Numbered from the stretch's first letter, positions 1 to 6,387 are shown. The stretch is DNA of 6,473 nucleotides from Actinomycetes bacterium (GCA_027117675.1 JAJAYM010000233.1:1-6473), one strand, 5' to 3'. Notes: generated by a model from the letters alone, not told the origin. Program-made: numbers and translations.

Positions 1-11
1 GGGGGGGGGGG
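1..11. other. Homopolymer run of 11 G at the window edge
   Basis: The first eleven bases are all G and are followed by more G/C-only sequence up to base 20. In the frame of the downstream TadE-like gene this reads Gly-Gly-Gly-Arg-Ala-Pro, which is not typical of that family. A run this long at the extreme end suggests a contig edge or a poly-G sequencing artefact rather than biology. A real G tract cannot be excluded from the sequence alone. Confidence 0.5.
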
Positions 12-35
12 CGGGCCCCCACCGGCGATCACGGC

Positions 36-365
36 ATGGTGACAGCCGAACTAGCGGTTGCGCTGCCGGCGCTGGTGTTGGTGATCTCACTGCTTCTTGC
101 GGTTGTTGGTGTTGCCTCTGACGTGTCGCGAGCGGCAGAGGCAGCGCGTTCGGCCGCTCGCGGCGCGTCCATCGGGACGGACATATCCCTGGTGACCGAG
201 CAGGCACAACAGTTGGCACCGCCCGGAGCCACCGTTCGGATCTGGACGGACGGCCCTTGGGTGCGGGTCGAGGTGGTTGCGCCGGCACGCCGTTGGGGCC
301 CGCTGACGCTACCGGCTGCCCGATCAACTGGCGCCGCGCTCCTCGAGCCGGGGCTGACGCCGTGA
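36..365 (+). CDS. TadE-like pseudopilin / Flp pilus assembly protein (5' end probably beyond the window)
   Basis: Small single-pass membrane protein of the TadE family, made by Tad (tight adherence/Flp pilus) secretion loci. The visible part from the ATG is 109 residues. It opens with MVTAELAVALPALV, followed by a hydrophobic helix to about residue 27, then the Ala/Arg-rich stretch (AAEAARSAARG, about 34-44) usual after the TadE membrane segment, and a short extracytoplasmic tail. The residue before the Met is Gly, giving G-MVTAE with Glu at +5. That resembles a prepilin-peptidase site, so the Met may be the first residue of the mature protein rather than the translation start. The frame is open to base 3 with no other start codon, and no Shine-Dalgarno sequence precedes the ATG, so the true start may lie left of the window. 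Its stop overlaps the next gene's start. Family recognition is firm; the start is not. Confidence 0.82.
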   Translation: MVTAELAVALPALVLVISLLLAVVGVASDVSRAAEAARSAARGASIGTDISLVTEQAQQLAPPGATVRIWTDGPWVRVEVVAPARRWGPLTLPAARSTGAALLEPGLTP

Positions 366-700
366 AGCGCGACTCGGGGTCGGCCTCGGTATACGTCTTG
401 GGTGCTGCGGCTCTTGTGGCTTCACTCTCGCTGCCGGTAGCTGTGGTCGCCTCCGGGTTTGCCGCTCATCGTCAGGCTGTTCTCGCGGCCGATCTGGCTG
501 CGCTCGGCGGTGCAGGTGAGTCGTTGTACGACGAGGCACAAGCGTGTTCGGCGGCGGCGCGCGTGGCTGTGGCGAACGGCGCTCACCTGCGAACGTGTGT
601 GCTGTCTGAGGGCACGCTCAGTGTCGAGGTAGGGGTTCGGACCTTCCTCACTTTGCTGCCGGAAGTCGGTGCCGCGTCTCGAGCCGGAGTGCGTTCGTGA
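362..700 (+). CDS. Second TadE/G-like protein, helicase/secretion-neighborhood type (Rv3654c-like)
   Basis: A 112-residue protein starting at a GTG that overlaps the TGA of the preceding gene (GTGA, four bases shared), so translation is probably coupled. An earlier in-frame start at 257 lies inside the upstream gene and is less likely. It begins MKRDSGSASVYVLGAAALVA, with one hydrophobic helix at about residues 10-33. Then comes HRQAVLAADLAALGG, the signature of Flp-assembly TadE/G-like proteins in which a short conserved helix follows the membrane anchor. Cys62 and Cys79 could form an extracytoplasmic disulfide. The family sits next to a convergent DEAH helicase in many actinobacteria, exactly as here, and Rv3654c of M. 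tuberculosis is a member. Its mechanical role in the Tad apparatus is not established; a minor pilin or assembly factor is the natural guess. Confidence 0.82.
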   Translation: MKRDSGSASVYVLGAAALVASLSLPVAVVASGFAAHRQAVLAADLAALGGAGESLYDEAQACSAAARVAVANGAHLRTCVLSEGTLSVEVGVRTFLTLLPEVGAASRAGVRS

Positions 701-703
701 CCG

Positions 704-3064
704 TCAAGAGGGCACCAGCAGTTCAAGCAGTTCCAGCGCTGCCGATTTGTCGAGCGGATCATTGCCGTTCCCGCACTTGGGCGACTGAACGCACGATGGG
801 CAGCCATCGACGCACTCACAGTCGGCGATGGTCTGCCGGGTTGCCGCCAGCCACGTCGCCGCCGCGCTGAAACCGTGCTCGGCGAAACCCGCTCCGCCGG
901 CTGCCCCGTCGTAGACGAAGACCGTCGGCATACCCGTGTCCGGATGAAGCGCTGTCGAAACACCACCAATGTCCCATCGGTCGCAGGTCGCAAAGAGCGG
1001 AAGCAGGCCGATGCTGGCGTGTTCGGCCGCGTGGAGTGCTCCGGGAAGGTCGGCCGCTTCGATGCCGACGGACGCCGTCGCTGCCTCGTCGAGGGTCCAC
1101 CAAACGGCACGCGTGCGCAGTGTTCTTGGTGGGAGGTCAAGCAAGTCTTCACCGAGCACTTCGCCCGTCGCGATCCGCCTGCGCAGAAACGAAACGACGT
1201 GCCGCGTCACCTCAACCGAACCGAAACAGAGGGTCGCTGCGCCGAGCGACGATCGGCGTTCAGTGTGCAGGACGCGGATCTCCGTCAGCTCTCGCGCTGA
1301 CGTGGTGTAGTCCGGCTCAGCTGCGTCGACCAGGGCCACCGAGTCGTCGAGGTTGAGGTCTCGCACGAGATAGCTCTCGCCCTGGTGCACATAGACCGCC
1401 CCGCAGTGGACGGTCGTGTGCGATGCCCCCGGATCAACGGTGCCGAGTACGCGTCCGGTCGAACTCTCGACGACGCGCACCGGCGTTCCCCCGATGCCGC
1501 GGAGGTCGGCAAGGTCTGTCGCGCGTTCACGTTTGGTCCAGAACCATCCGGTGCTGCGCCGTCGGAGCCAGCCGCGCTCGACGAGCGCGTCAAGGAGGTC
1601 GGCCGTACTCTCGCCGAAAAGCTGAAGGTCGTCGGTCGTCAGTGGAAGCTCGGCAGCGGCAGCCGCCAGGTGTGGGCCGAGCACGTAGGGGTTCTGGGGG
1701 TCAAACACGGTCGCCTCGACGGGTTGGCCGAAGATCGCGTCTGGGTGATGCACCAGGTAGGTGTCGAGCGGGTCGTCCCGGGCAACCAAGATGGCTAGCG
1801 CACCTTGCCCGGCCCGGCCGGCGCGTCCCGCCTGCTGCCACAGCGAGGCTCGCGTTCCCGGCCAGCCCGCGAGCAGCACCGCGTCGAGGCCGGCGACGTC
1901 GATCCCAAGCTCGAGGGCACTGGTTGCTGCGACGCCGCGGAGGTCGCCCGAGGTGAGGCGCTTCTCCAGCAGTCGGCGCTCCTCTGGCAAGAACCCCGCC
2001 CGGTAGGCGGCCACAGTTCGGGGTAGTTCAGGGTCGACCTCTTCCAGCGCATGCCGCGCTAGGAGTGACACGACCTCGGCTCCGCGCCTTGAGCGGACAA
2101 AGGCCAGGGTGCGCACATCGTCGATGACGAGGTCGGTGAGCAGCGCCGCCACCTCTGCTGCGGCTGTGCGACGAACTGGTGCGCCACGTTCACCGCGCAG
2201 CTCGGTGAAAGGAGGCTCCCATAGCGCGAAGACTGTCTCGCCCCGCGGCGAAGCGTCATCGGTCACAGCCACGCAGGGGATACCTGTCAACCGCTCAGCG
2301 GTGGTCCCCGGAGCAGAGGCGGTTGCCGACGCCAACAGGAAGACCGGGTGGGAACCGTAGCGTGCGGCAACGCGACGGAGTCGACGTATGACGGCGGCAA
2401 CGTGTGCACCGAAGAGGCCGCGGTAATGATGCATTTCGTCGATGACGACGTAGCGAAGGCGCCTCAGGAAGGACGCCCAGCGTGAGTGTCCGGGCAGCAT
2501 CGAATGATGGAGCATGTCGGGGTTGGTGAGAACCACATTGGCGTAGTTGCGCACCCACTCGCGTTCCTCGCTTGGCGTGTCTCCGTCGTAGGTCGCGACC
2601 CGTAGTCCTTCAACGGAGAGCGTGTCGATCCGCCGACGCTGGTCGGCGGCTAGCGCTTTCGTCGGGCTGAGGTAGAGAACGGTGGCTCCTCGCTCAAGGC
2701 CCTCGTCGCGGCTGGTGAGCACCTCGTGGACTGCTGGCATCAGATACGCAAGGGACTTGCCTGAAGCGGTTCCGGTTGAGATGACTGTCGACTGTCCGGC
2801 GTGGGCGAGGTTGGCGACGTCTACCTGGTGCTGCCATGGGGCGGCGATCCCGGCGGCGACCAGGGCGTCCCGCAACTGGGGGTGCAGCCATGCTGGCCAC
2901 GCCGCGGGGTTTCCAGTGCGTGCTGGGAGCCGCTCGATGTGGGTGAGCCGTTCTCGCCGGTCGCCAGTTGACGCCAGGCGTTGGAGGAGAGCGTCCGGGT
3001 CGGGCATGGGGCCAGTCTGGCAAGGCTGGTGGGCCCACGCGGGGCGTAACCGAGCTGTGACCAT
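704..3064 (-). CDS. DEAH-box superfamily 2 helicase with C-terminal DUF1998/MrfA-type cysteine cluster
   Basis: A 786-residue cytoplasmic ATP-dependent helicase. Motifs are in order: Q-type contact PWQHQ (76-80), Walker A TGTASGKS (97-104), Ia YLSPTKALA (131-139), Ib TNPDML (180-185), Walker B DEMH (209-212), SAT (246-248), IV AFVRSRRGAE (321-330), V ATSALELGIDVAG (380-392), VI QQAGRAGR (410-417). The C-terminus has CECVDGCPSCVQSPKCG (749-765), a probable zinc or metal site of the DUF1998 region found in B. subtilis MrfA (YprA) and related to Hrq1 helicases. Those relatives act in repair of crosslink or mitomycin damage, so a 3'-5' repair helicase is inferred. The neighbourhood matches the 'helicase/secretion neighborhood' DEAH family (Rv3649-like). 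The ATG at 3064 has AGAGGA nine bases upstream. A Met at residue 20 (position 3007) starts MPDPDALLQRLAS but lacks a ribosome site; family alignment could favour it. The gene ends three bases from the convergent pilus gene. Confidence 0.93.
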   Translation of the reverse strand: MVTARLRPAWAHQPCQTGPMPDPDALLQRLASTGDRRERLTHIERLPARTGNPAAWPAWLHPQLRDALVAAGIAAPWQHQVDVANLAHAGQSTVISTGTASGKSLAYLMPAVHEVLTSRDEGLERGATVLYLSPTKALAADQRRRIDTLSVEGLRVATYDGDTPSEEREWVRNYANVVLTNPDMLHHSMLPGHSRWASFLRRLRYVVIDEMHHYRGLFGAHVAAVIRRLRRVAARYGSHPVFLLASATASAPGTTAERLTGIPCVAVTDDASPRGETVFALWEPPFTELRGERGAPVRRTAAAEVAALLTDLVIDDVRTLAFVRSRRGAEVVSLLARHALEEVDPELPRTVAAYRAGFLPEERRLLEKRLTSGDLRGVAATSALELGIDVAGLDAVLLAGWPGTRASLWQQAGRAGRAGQGALAILVARDDPLDTYLVHHPDAIFGQPVEATVFDPQNPYVLGPHLAAAAAELPLTTDDLQLFGESTADLLDALVERGWLRRRSTGWFWTKRERATDLADLRGIGGTPVRVVESSTGRVLGTVDPGASHTTVHCGAVYVHQGESYLVRDLNLDDSVALVDAAEPDYTTSARELTEIRVLHTERRSSLGAATLCFGSVEVTRHVVSFLRRRIATGEVLGEDLLDLPPRTLRTRAVWWTLDEAATASVGIEAADLPGALHAAEHASIGLLPLFATCDRWDIGGVSTALHPDTGMPTVFVYDGAAGGAGFAEHGFSAAATWLAATRQTIADCECVDGCPSCVQSPKCGNGNDPLDKSAALELLELLVPS

Positions 3065-3101
3065 CCCGGAAGGTCCTCTGGCGGCGAGTCGCCCGGATTA
3101 C

Positions 3102-3131
3102 TTTCCGAATGGCCCGCCCGCTGAATAGACT
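3102..3131 (+). promoter_or_regulatory. Possible hppA promoter (TTTCCG, 18 bp, TAGACT)
   Basis: TAGACT at 3126-3131 fits the loose actinobacterial -10 pattern TAnnnT, and TTTCCG at 3102-3107 sits 18 bp upstream as a weak -35. It lies in the 122-bp region between the divergent helicase and hppA, leaving a leader of about 50 bases before the hppA start. The -10 is the only convincing part. This is inferred from pattern only. Confidence 0.3.
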
Positions 3132-3140
3132 CCCCAGCGG
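3118..3140. repeat. Inverted repeat CCGCTG-N11-CAGCGG around the hppA -10 candidate
   Basis: Perfect 6-bp arms (3118-3123 and 3135-3140) enclose 11 bases that contain the candidate -10 hexamer at 3126-3131. The right arm also shares bases with a second dyad, AGCGG-C-CCGCT (3136-3146). This is the arrangement expected of an operator or of a small 5' hairpin. Six-base GC arms also arise by chance in high-GC DNA, so the functional reading is tentative. Confidence 0.35.
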
Positions 3141-3176
3141 CCCGCTAAGCGCATGGTTCGGTGGTGCCTGCCCACG

Positions 3177-3183
3177 AGGAGGA
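3177..3183 (+). promoter_or_regulatory. Ribosome binding site deciding the hppA start
   Basis: AGGAGGA at 3177-3183 is nearly a full anti-16S match and ends three bases before the ATG at 3187, slightly close but strong. It supports 3187 over the upstream in-frame ATG at 3109, which would add 26 residues of non-family sequence, and over the later ATG at 3214. Confidence 0.75.
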
Positions 3184-3186
3184 TTG

Positions 3187-5517
3187 ATGTCGTTGCTCGC
3201 CACGGGAGAGGTCATGATCGACCTGACTTCCCAGCAGCTCACCTACGTCGCGATCGTCGCGCTGATTGCTATCGCGGCGATCGGTGTTGCCGGCGTCCTG
3301 GTGCGTCAGGTACTTGCTGCGCCAGAAGGAACCGAGTCGATGCAAGAGATCGCCCGTGCTGTTCAGGAAGGCGCGTCGGCATACCTCACGCGACAGTTCC
3401 GAACGCTCGCGGTCTTTGCGGTCGTGGTGTTCTTCCTCCTCTTCCTCCTTCCGGCTGATGAGACCTCGCTCAAGATCGGGCGTTCGGCCTTCTTCGTGGT
3501 CGGTGCGCTCTTCTCGGCCATCACCGGCTACGTCGGCATGTGGCTTGCAGTACGTGCCAACGTTCGCGTTGCAGCCGCTGCGCGTGACGGTGGAGAAGTG
3601 CCTGCGATGCGTATCGCCATTCGCACTGGCGGTGTCGCCGGAATGTTCACGGTCGGTCTCGGCCTGCTTGGTGCGGCCACCGTGGTGCTGATCTATCAGG
3701 GTGATGCCCCCATCGTTCTTGAGGGCTTCGGCTTTGGTGCTGCGATGCTCGCGATGTTCATGCGTGTAGGCGGCGGAATCTTCACCAAAGCTGCTGACGT
3801 CGGTGCCGACCTGGTCGGAAAAGTCGAGCAGGGCATTCCTGAGGATGACCCGCGCAACGCGGCGACGATCGCCGACAACGTCGGCGATAACGTCGGCGAC
3901 TGCGCCGGTATGGCGGCTGACCTCTTCGAGTCGTACGCCGTCATGCTGGTAGCCGCGCTGATCCTGGGTAAGGCGGCCTTCGGCGACATCGGACTGGTCT
4001 TCCCGCTGATCGTTCCGGCGATCGGTGTCATCACCGCCGTCATCGGAATCTTCTCGATCGTGCCGCGTCCGGGCGATCGATCTGGGATGACTGCCATCAC
4101 CCGAGGCTTCTTCATCTCTGCTGCGGTCTCCGCGCTGATGGTCACCGCTGCGTCCTTCTGGCTCATCCCGGCACGTGCTGCCGAGCTCACCGGAGTGGTC
4201 GTCGATGGCAACAGTGCCGTCTTTGCGGCTGTCGACATCGAGACCTACAGCCTGCGGGCTCTGACCATCGGCGCGGTGCTGATCGGTATCGTGCTGGCCG
4301 CCGCCATCCAGCAGCTCACCGGCTACTTCACTGAGACCAATCGGCGTCCGGTCGACGACGTCGCCAAGTCGTCACTGACGGGGCCGGCGACGGTGATCTT
4401 GTCCGGCGTCTCGCTGGGCCTGGAGTCCGCGGTTTACTCAAGCCTCTTGATCGGCGCGGCCATCTACGGTGCGTTCTTGCTCGGCGCCGGATCGATCACC
4501 CTCGCCCTGTTCGCAGTCGCCCTGGCCGGTACCGGTCTGCTGACTACCGTTGGTGTCATCGTTGCGATGGACACGTTCGGCCCGGTCTCCGACAACGCGC
4601 AGGGAATCGCGGAGATGTCGGGGGACGTCGACGGTGAAGGCGCTCAGATCCTGACCAGCCTGGACGCCGTGGGCAACACCACCAAGGCCATTACCAAGGG
4701 CATTGCGATCGCCACCGCCGTCCTAGCGGCGACCGCCCTGTTCGGGTCGTTCCGCGAGGGCATCTTGGAGGCAGCCAACGAGGCTGGCGGCGCAGCACTG
4801 CTCGCGCTTCCCGAGATCGACATCGCGCAGTACGCGGGCATCATCGACGTGTCCAACCCGCGCAACCTGGTCGGTCTGCTGATCGGGTCGGCTGTGGTGT
4901 TCCTGTTCTCCGGACTCGCCATCAACGCAGTCTCGCGCGCCGCCGGTGCGGTGATCTTCGAGGTGCGTCGCCAGTTCCGCGAGCACCCCGGGATCATGGA
5001 CTACACCGAGCGCCCTGAGTACGGCAAGGTCGTCGACATCGTCACCCGTGACTCCCTCCGTGAGCTCACGACACCGGGACTCCTTGCAGTCCTCACTCCG
5101 ATCGCAGTCGGCTTCGGTCTGGGTGTCGGTGCGCTTGGTGCCTTCTTGGCTGGAACGATCGCGACCGGAGTACTGATGGCGATCTTCCTGGCGAACTCTG
5201 GTGGTGCCTGGGACAACGCGAAGAAGTTCGTTGAGGATGGCAACTTCGGTGGCAAGGGTTCGGATGCCCATGAGGCAACCGTGATCGGAGACACCGTCGG
5301 CGACCCGTTCAAGGACACCGCGGGCCCAGCGATCAACCCGTTGATCAAGGTGATGAACCTGGTTGCGCTGCTGATCGCGCCGGCTGTTGTTCAGCTCTCG
5401 GTGGGCGACGACGCAAACACCACGCTGCGCCTTCTCATCGCGCTTGGTGCCACCGCGATCGTGGTCGGCTCTGTCGTCATCAGCAAGCGCAGAAGCATCA
5501 CGGTCGGCGAGGAGTAG
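3187..5517 (+). CDS. hppA: K+-independent H+-translocating membrane pyrophosphatase
   Basis: A 776-residue integral membrane pump, near the usual family length, hydrolysing pyrophosphate to phosphate while moving protons out of the cytoplasm. It starts MSLLATGEVMIDLTSQQL and has many hydrophobic helices throughout. The substrate/Mg-binding elements are all present: DVGADLVGKVE (204-214), then EDDPRN and DNVGDNVGDCAGMAADLFESY just after; DTFGP (462-466) and DNAQGIAEMSGD (469-480); DNAKKFVEDG (676-685); and KGSDAHEATVIGDTVGDPFK with DTAGPAINP (about 691-718). GNTTKAITKG carries Lys at residue 500 and Thr at 503. In this family Lys and Thr there mark K+-independent enzymes, whereas K+-dependent ones have Ala at the first of these positions. 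The strong ribosome site fixes the start. No terminator is visible before the downstream methyltransferase remnant, which begins five bases after the stop. The frame is uninterrupted and looks functional. Confidence 0.97.
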   Translation: MSLLATGEVMIDLTSQQLTYVAIVALIAIAAIGVAGVLVRQVLAAPEGTESMQEIARAVQEGASAYLTRQFRTLAVFAVVVFFLLFLLPADETSLKIGRSAFFVVGALFSAITGYVGMWLAVRANVRVAAAARDGGEVPAMRIAIRTGGVAGMFTVGLGLLGAATVVLIYQGDAPIVLEGFGFGAAMLAMFMRVGGGIFTKAADVGADLVGKVEQGIPEDDPRNAATIADNVGDNVGDCAGMAADLFESYAVMLVAALILGKAAFGDIGLVFPLIVPAIGVITAVIGIFSIVPRPGDRSGMTAITRGFFISAAVSALMVTAASFWLIPARAAELTGVVVDGNSAVFAAVDIETYSLRALTIGAVLIGIVLAAAIQQLTGYFTETNRRPVDDVAKSSLTGPATVILSGVSLGLESAVYSSLLIGAAIYGAFLLGAGSITLALFAVALAGTGLLTTVGVIVAMDTFGPVSDNAQGIAEMSGDVDGEGAQILTSLDAVGNTTKAITKGIAIATAVLAATALFGSFREGILEAANEAGGAALLALPEIDIAQYAGIIDVSNPRNLVGLLIGSAVVFLFSGLAINAVSRAAGAVIFEVRRQFREHPGIMDYTERPEYGKVVDIVTRDSLRELTTPGLLAVLTPIAVGFGLGVGALGAFLAGTIATGVLMAIFLANSGGAWDNAKKFVEDGNFGGKGSDAHEATVIGDTVGDPFKDTAGPAINPLIKVMNLVALLIAPAVVQLSVGDDANTTLRLLIALGATAIVVGSVVISKRRSITVGEE

Positions 5518-5522
5518 GTCCG

Positions 5523-6274
5523 GTGCGCCTCCCCGTAGGGGAAGTCGCCGCAGATGCGCTGGACCGTTCGGAGCCCGTGCCTGCGACGAATGGGTTTGGC
5601 GAACTCGTCGAGGTAAGTGGCGACGAGATGCAGGCTCGGGTCGAGCTTGCTCCTTACGCCGCTGACGATCATGACTGTTCGTGGCCTCCGACTGGTCAGC
5701 CAGGAGCCTCGACCCTGCTCGCCCAGTGCACCGTGCGGCCCGAGGTTGAGCGTGCCCTTGACCTCGGAGCCGGATGCGGGGTGCAGGCGTTTCATCTCGC
5801 GGGGCACGCGCGTCGGGTTGTCGGTACCGACATCAGCGGGCGGTGCCTAAGGCAGGGCGACCTTCAACGCCGCACTGAACCACATTTCGCTCGAGGTGCG
5901 GCAGGGCAGCCTCATCGAACCGGTGCGAGGGAAGCAGTTCGATCTGGTGGTGAGTAATCCCCCACCGGAAGAGCGGCACCCATCCGGCGCTTTGAGCATG
6001 CGCCCCAGGGTTGGGCTCAGCCGGTCGCCCCCGACGTCGAGCGGTGGTTTGCCGTGGTCGAGGAAGGTGTCACCATCCTCCGACGGGCGGGATGGCCTGG
6101 TCGGCACCGATCGACGGCCTCGGGCTGGGGCTCCTGGCCCGTCTGGACGGCGTCCGGCCGGCCGCGGTGGCCGTACTGGCGACGGCGGTTGAGCACGAAG
6201 TGGCGCCGCACGAAGCGCTGGCTGCGGCCGTGCCCGTTCTGGGTCAGCTGGCGGTAGAGGGCTTTGTGCTCTGA
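5523..6274 (+). pseudogene. Decayed class I SAM-dependent methyltransferase (DUF7059/DUF7782-type), frameshifted and internally deleted
   Basis: The remnants keep family order across three reading frames. Frame 1 (5523-5855, GTG start) encodes GEVAADALDRSEPVPA, then VSGDEMQARVELAPYAADDH, ASTLLAQCTVRPEV, and the SAM-binding motif ALDLGAGCGVQAFHLAGH with VVGTDIS. One extra G at 5855-5857 shifts the continuation into the next frame: ATFNAALNHISLEVRQGS...FDLVVSNPP (5857-5964), where NPP is motif IV of N-methyltransferases but the following aromatic residue is Pro. The first frame resumes at about 5973-6086 with APIRRFEHAPQ and QPVAPDVERWFAVVE, a block that in intact relatives lies well past the catalytic domain, so roughly 150 residues are missing. 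A third frame (6086-6274) gives the C-terminal helical end, DGLGLGLLARLDG...VLGQLAVEGFVL. Part of the N-terminal domain and the WWVVSDL-like segment also appear lost. Intact relatives are about 500 residues; this is about 250. Family names and lengths are from memory. Assembly or sequencing error could explain single-base shifts but hardly the large gap. Confidence 0.75.
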
Positions 6275-6278
6275 GGCG

Positions 6279-6324
6279 CCAGCGCTGGTCCCGTCGCGCT
6301 GGTCCAGCGACACGCTGCTAGCGT
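6279..6324. repeat. Cluster of short palindromes and a 10-bp direct repeat after the methyltransferase remnant
   Basis: Within 46 bases lie the palindrome CCAGCGCTGG (6279-6288), the dyad CGCTGG-T-CCAGCG (6297-6309), and ACGCT-GCT-AGCGT (6312-6324). The 10-mer GCGCTGGTCC occurs twice (6282-6291 and 6296-6305). Several alternative hairpins are possible. No U-run follows, so it is not a classical intrinsic terminator, though it could end or process the hppA transcript or bind a regulator of topA. Confidence 0.45.
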
Positions 6325-6333
6325 CCCTGTGGT

Positions 6334-6364
6334 TTGACAAGACCGCCCCCGGTGCGGTCAGACT
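6334..6364 (+). promoter_or_regulatory. Probable topA promoter with consensus -35 TTGACA
   Basis: TTGACA at 6334-6339 is a perfect -35 hexamer. The matching -10 is poor: TCAGAC at an 18-bp spacing (6358-6363) or CAGACT at 19 bp (6359-6364). The position, about 50-80 bases before the topA start, is right. Long spacers and weak -10 elements are features of supercoiling-sensitive promoters, and topA genes are commonly controlled that way; linking the two here is inference. Confidence 0.5.
6341..6359. repeat. Inverted repeat GACCGC-N7-GCGGTC inside the topA promoter spacer
   Basis: Perfect 6-bp arms (6341-6346 and 6354-6359) separated by CCCCGGT fill the gap between the candidate -35 and -10. 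Placement in the spacer is typical of a repressor operator, or of DNA that could extrude under negative supercoiling. It is visible directly; its function is not. Confidence 0.45.
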
Positions 6365-6387
6365 CCCCGGGACGTCTCTCAGCGGGG
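6365..6387 (+). other. Possible leader hairpin CCCCG-N13-CGGGG upstream of topA
   Basis: Five-base complementary arms (6365-6369 and 6383-6387) lie just after the candidate -10 and 15 bases before the ribosome site. If transcription starts near 6370 only part would be in the RNA. It is weak evidence in high-GC sequence. Confidence 0.2.

Noticed and set aside
701..703. Bidirectional terminator between the convergent pilus and helicase genes
   Set aside because: The gap is three bases and I see no inverted repeat with a T-run around it.
1385..1956. Plus-strand frames inside the helicase gene
   Set aside because: They overlap essential helicase motifs on the opposite strand, are Arg/Pro-rich and lack ribosome sites.
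3109..3186. Upstream ATG extension of hppA by 26 residues
   Set aside because: There is no ribosome site, the residues are not family-like, and it would bury the candidate -10 and the strong AGGAGGA site inside coding sequence.
3696..4238. 180-codon minus-strand frame inside hppA
   Set aside because: It is the antisense shadow of conserved pyrophosphatase motifs, low in complexity (Ser/Pro/Ala/Thr-rich) and without family features.
5391..5807. Long minus-strand open frame across the hppA end and methyltransferase start
   Set aside because: No ribosome site or recognisable domain; it is antisense to clear hppA coding sequence and to the methyltransferase blocks, as expected in high-GC DNA.
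5523..5957. Treating the first methyltransferase frame as an intact 144-residue gene
   Set aside because: After position 5855 the frame loses all similarity while the neighbouring frame continues the family, so the last part is out-of-frame translation.
6011..6274. Independent small gene of 87 codons before topA
   Set aside because: Only the part after about 6086 resembles anything, namely the C-terminal domain of the same methyltransferase; the earlier part is out of frame and there is no ribosome site.
6279..6324. Intrinsic terminator
   Set aside because: Hairpins are present but no U-rich tract follows, so I list it only as a repeat cluster.
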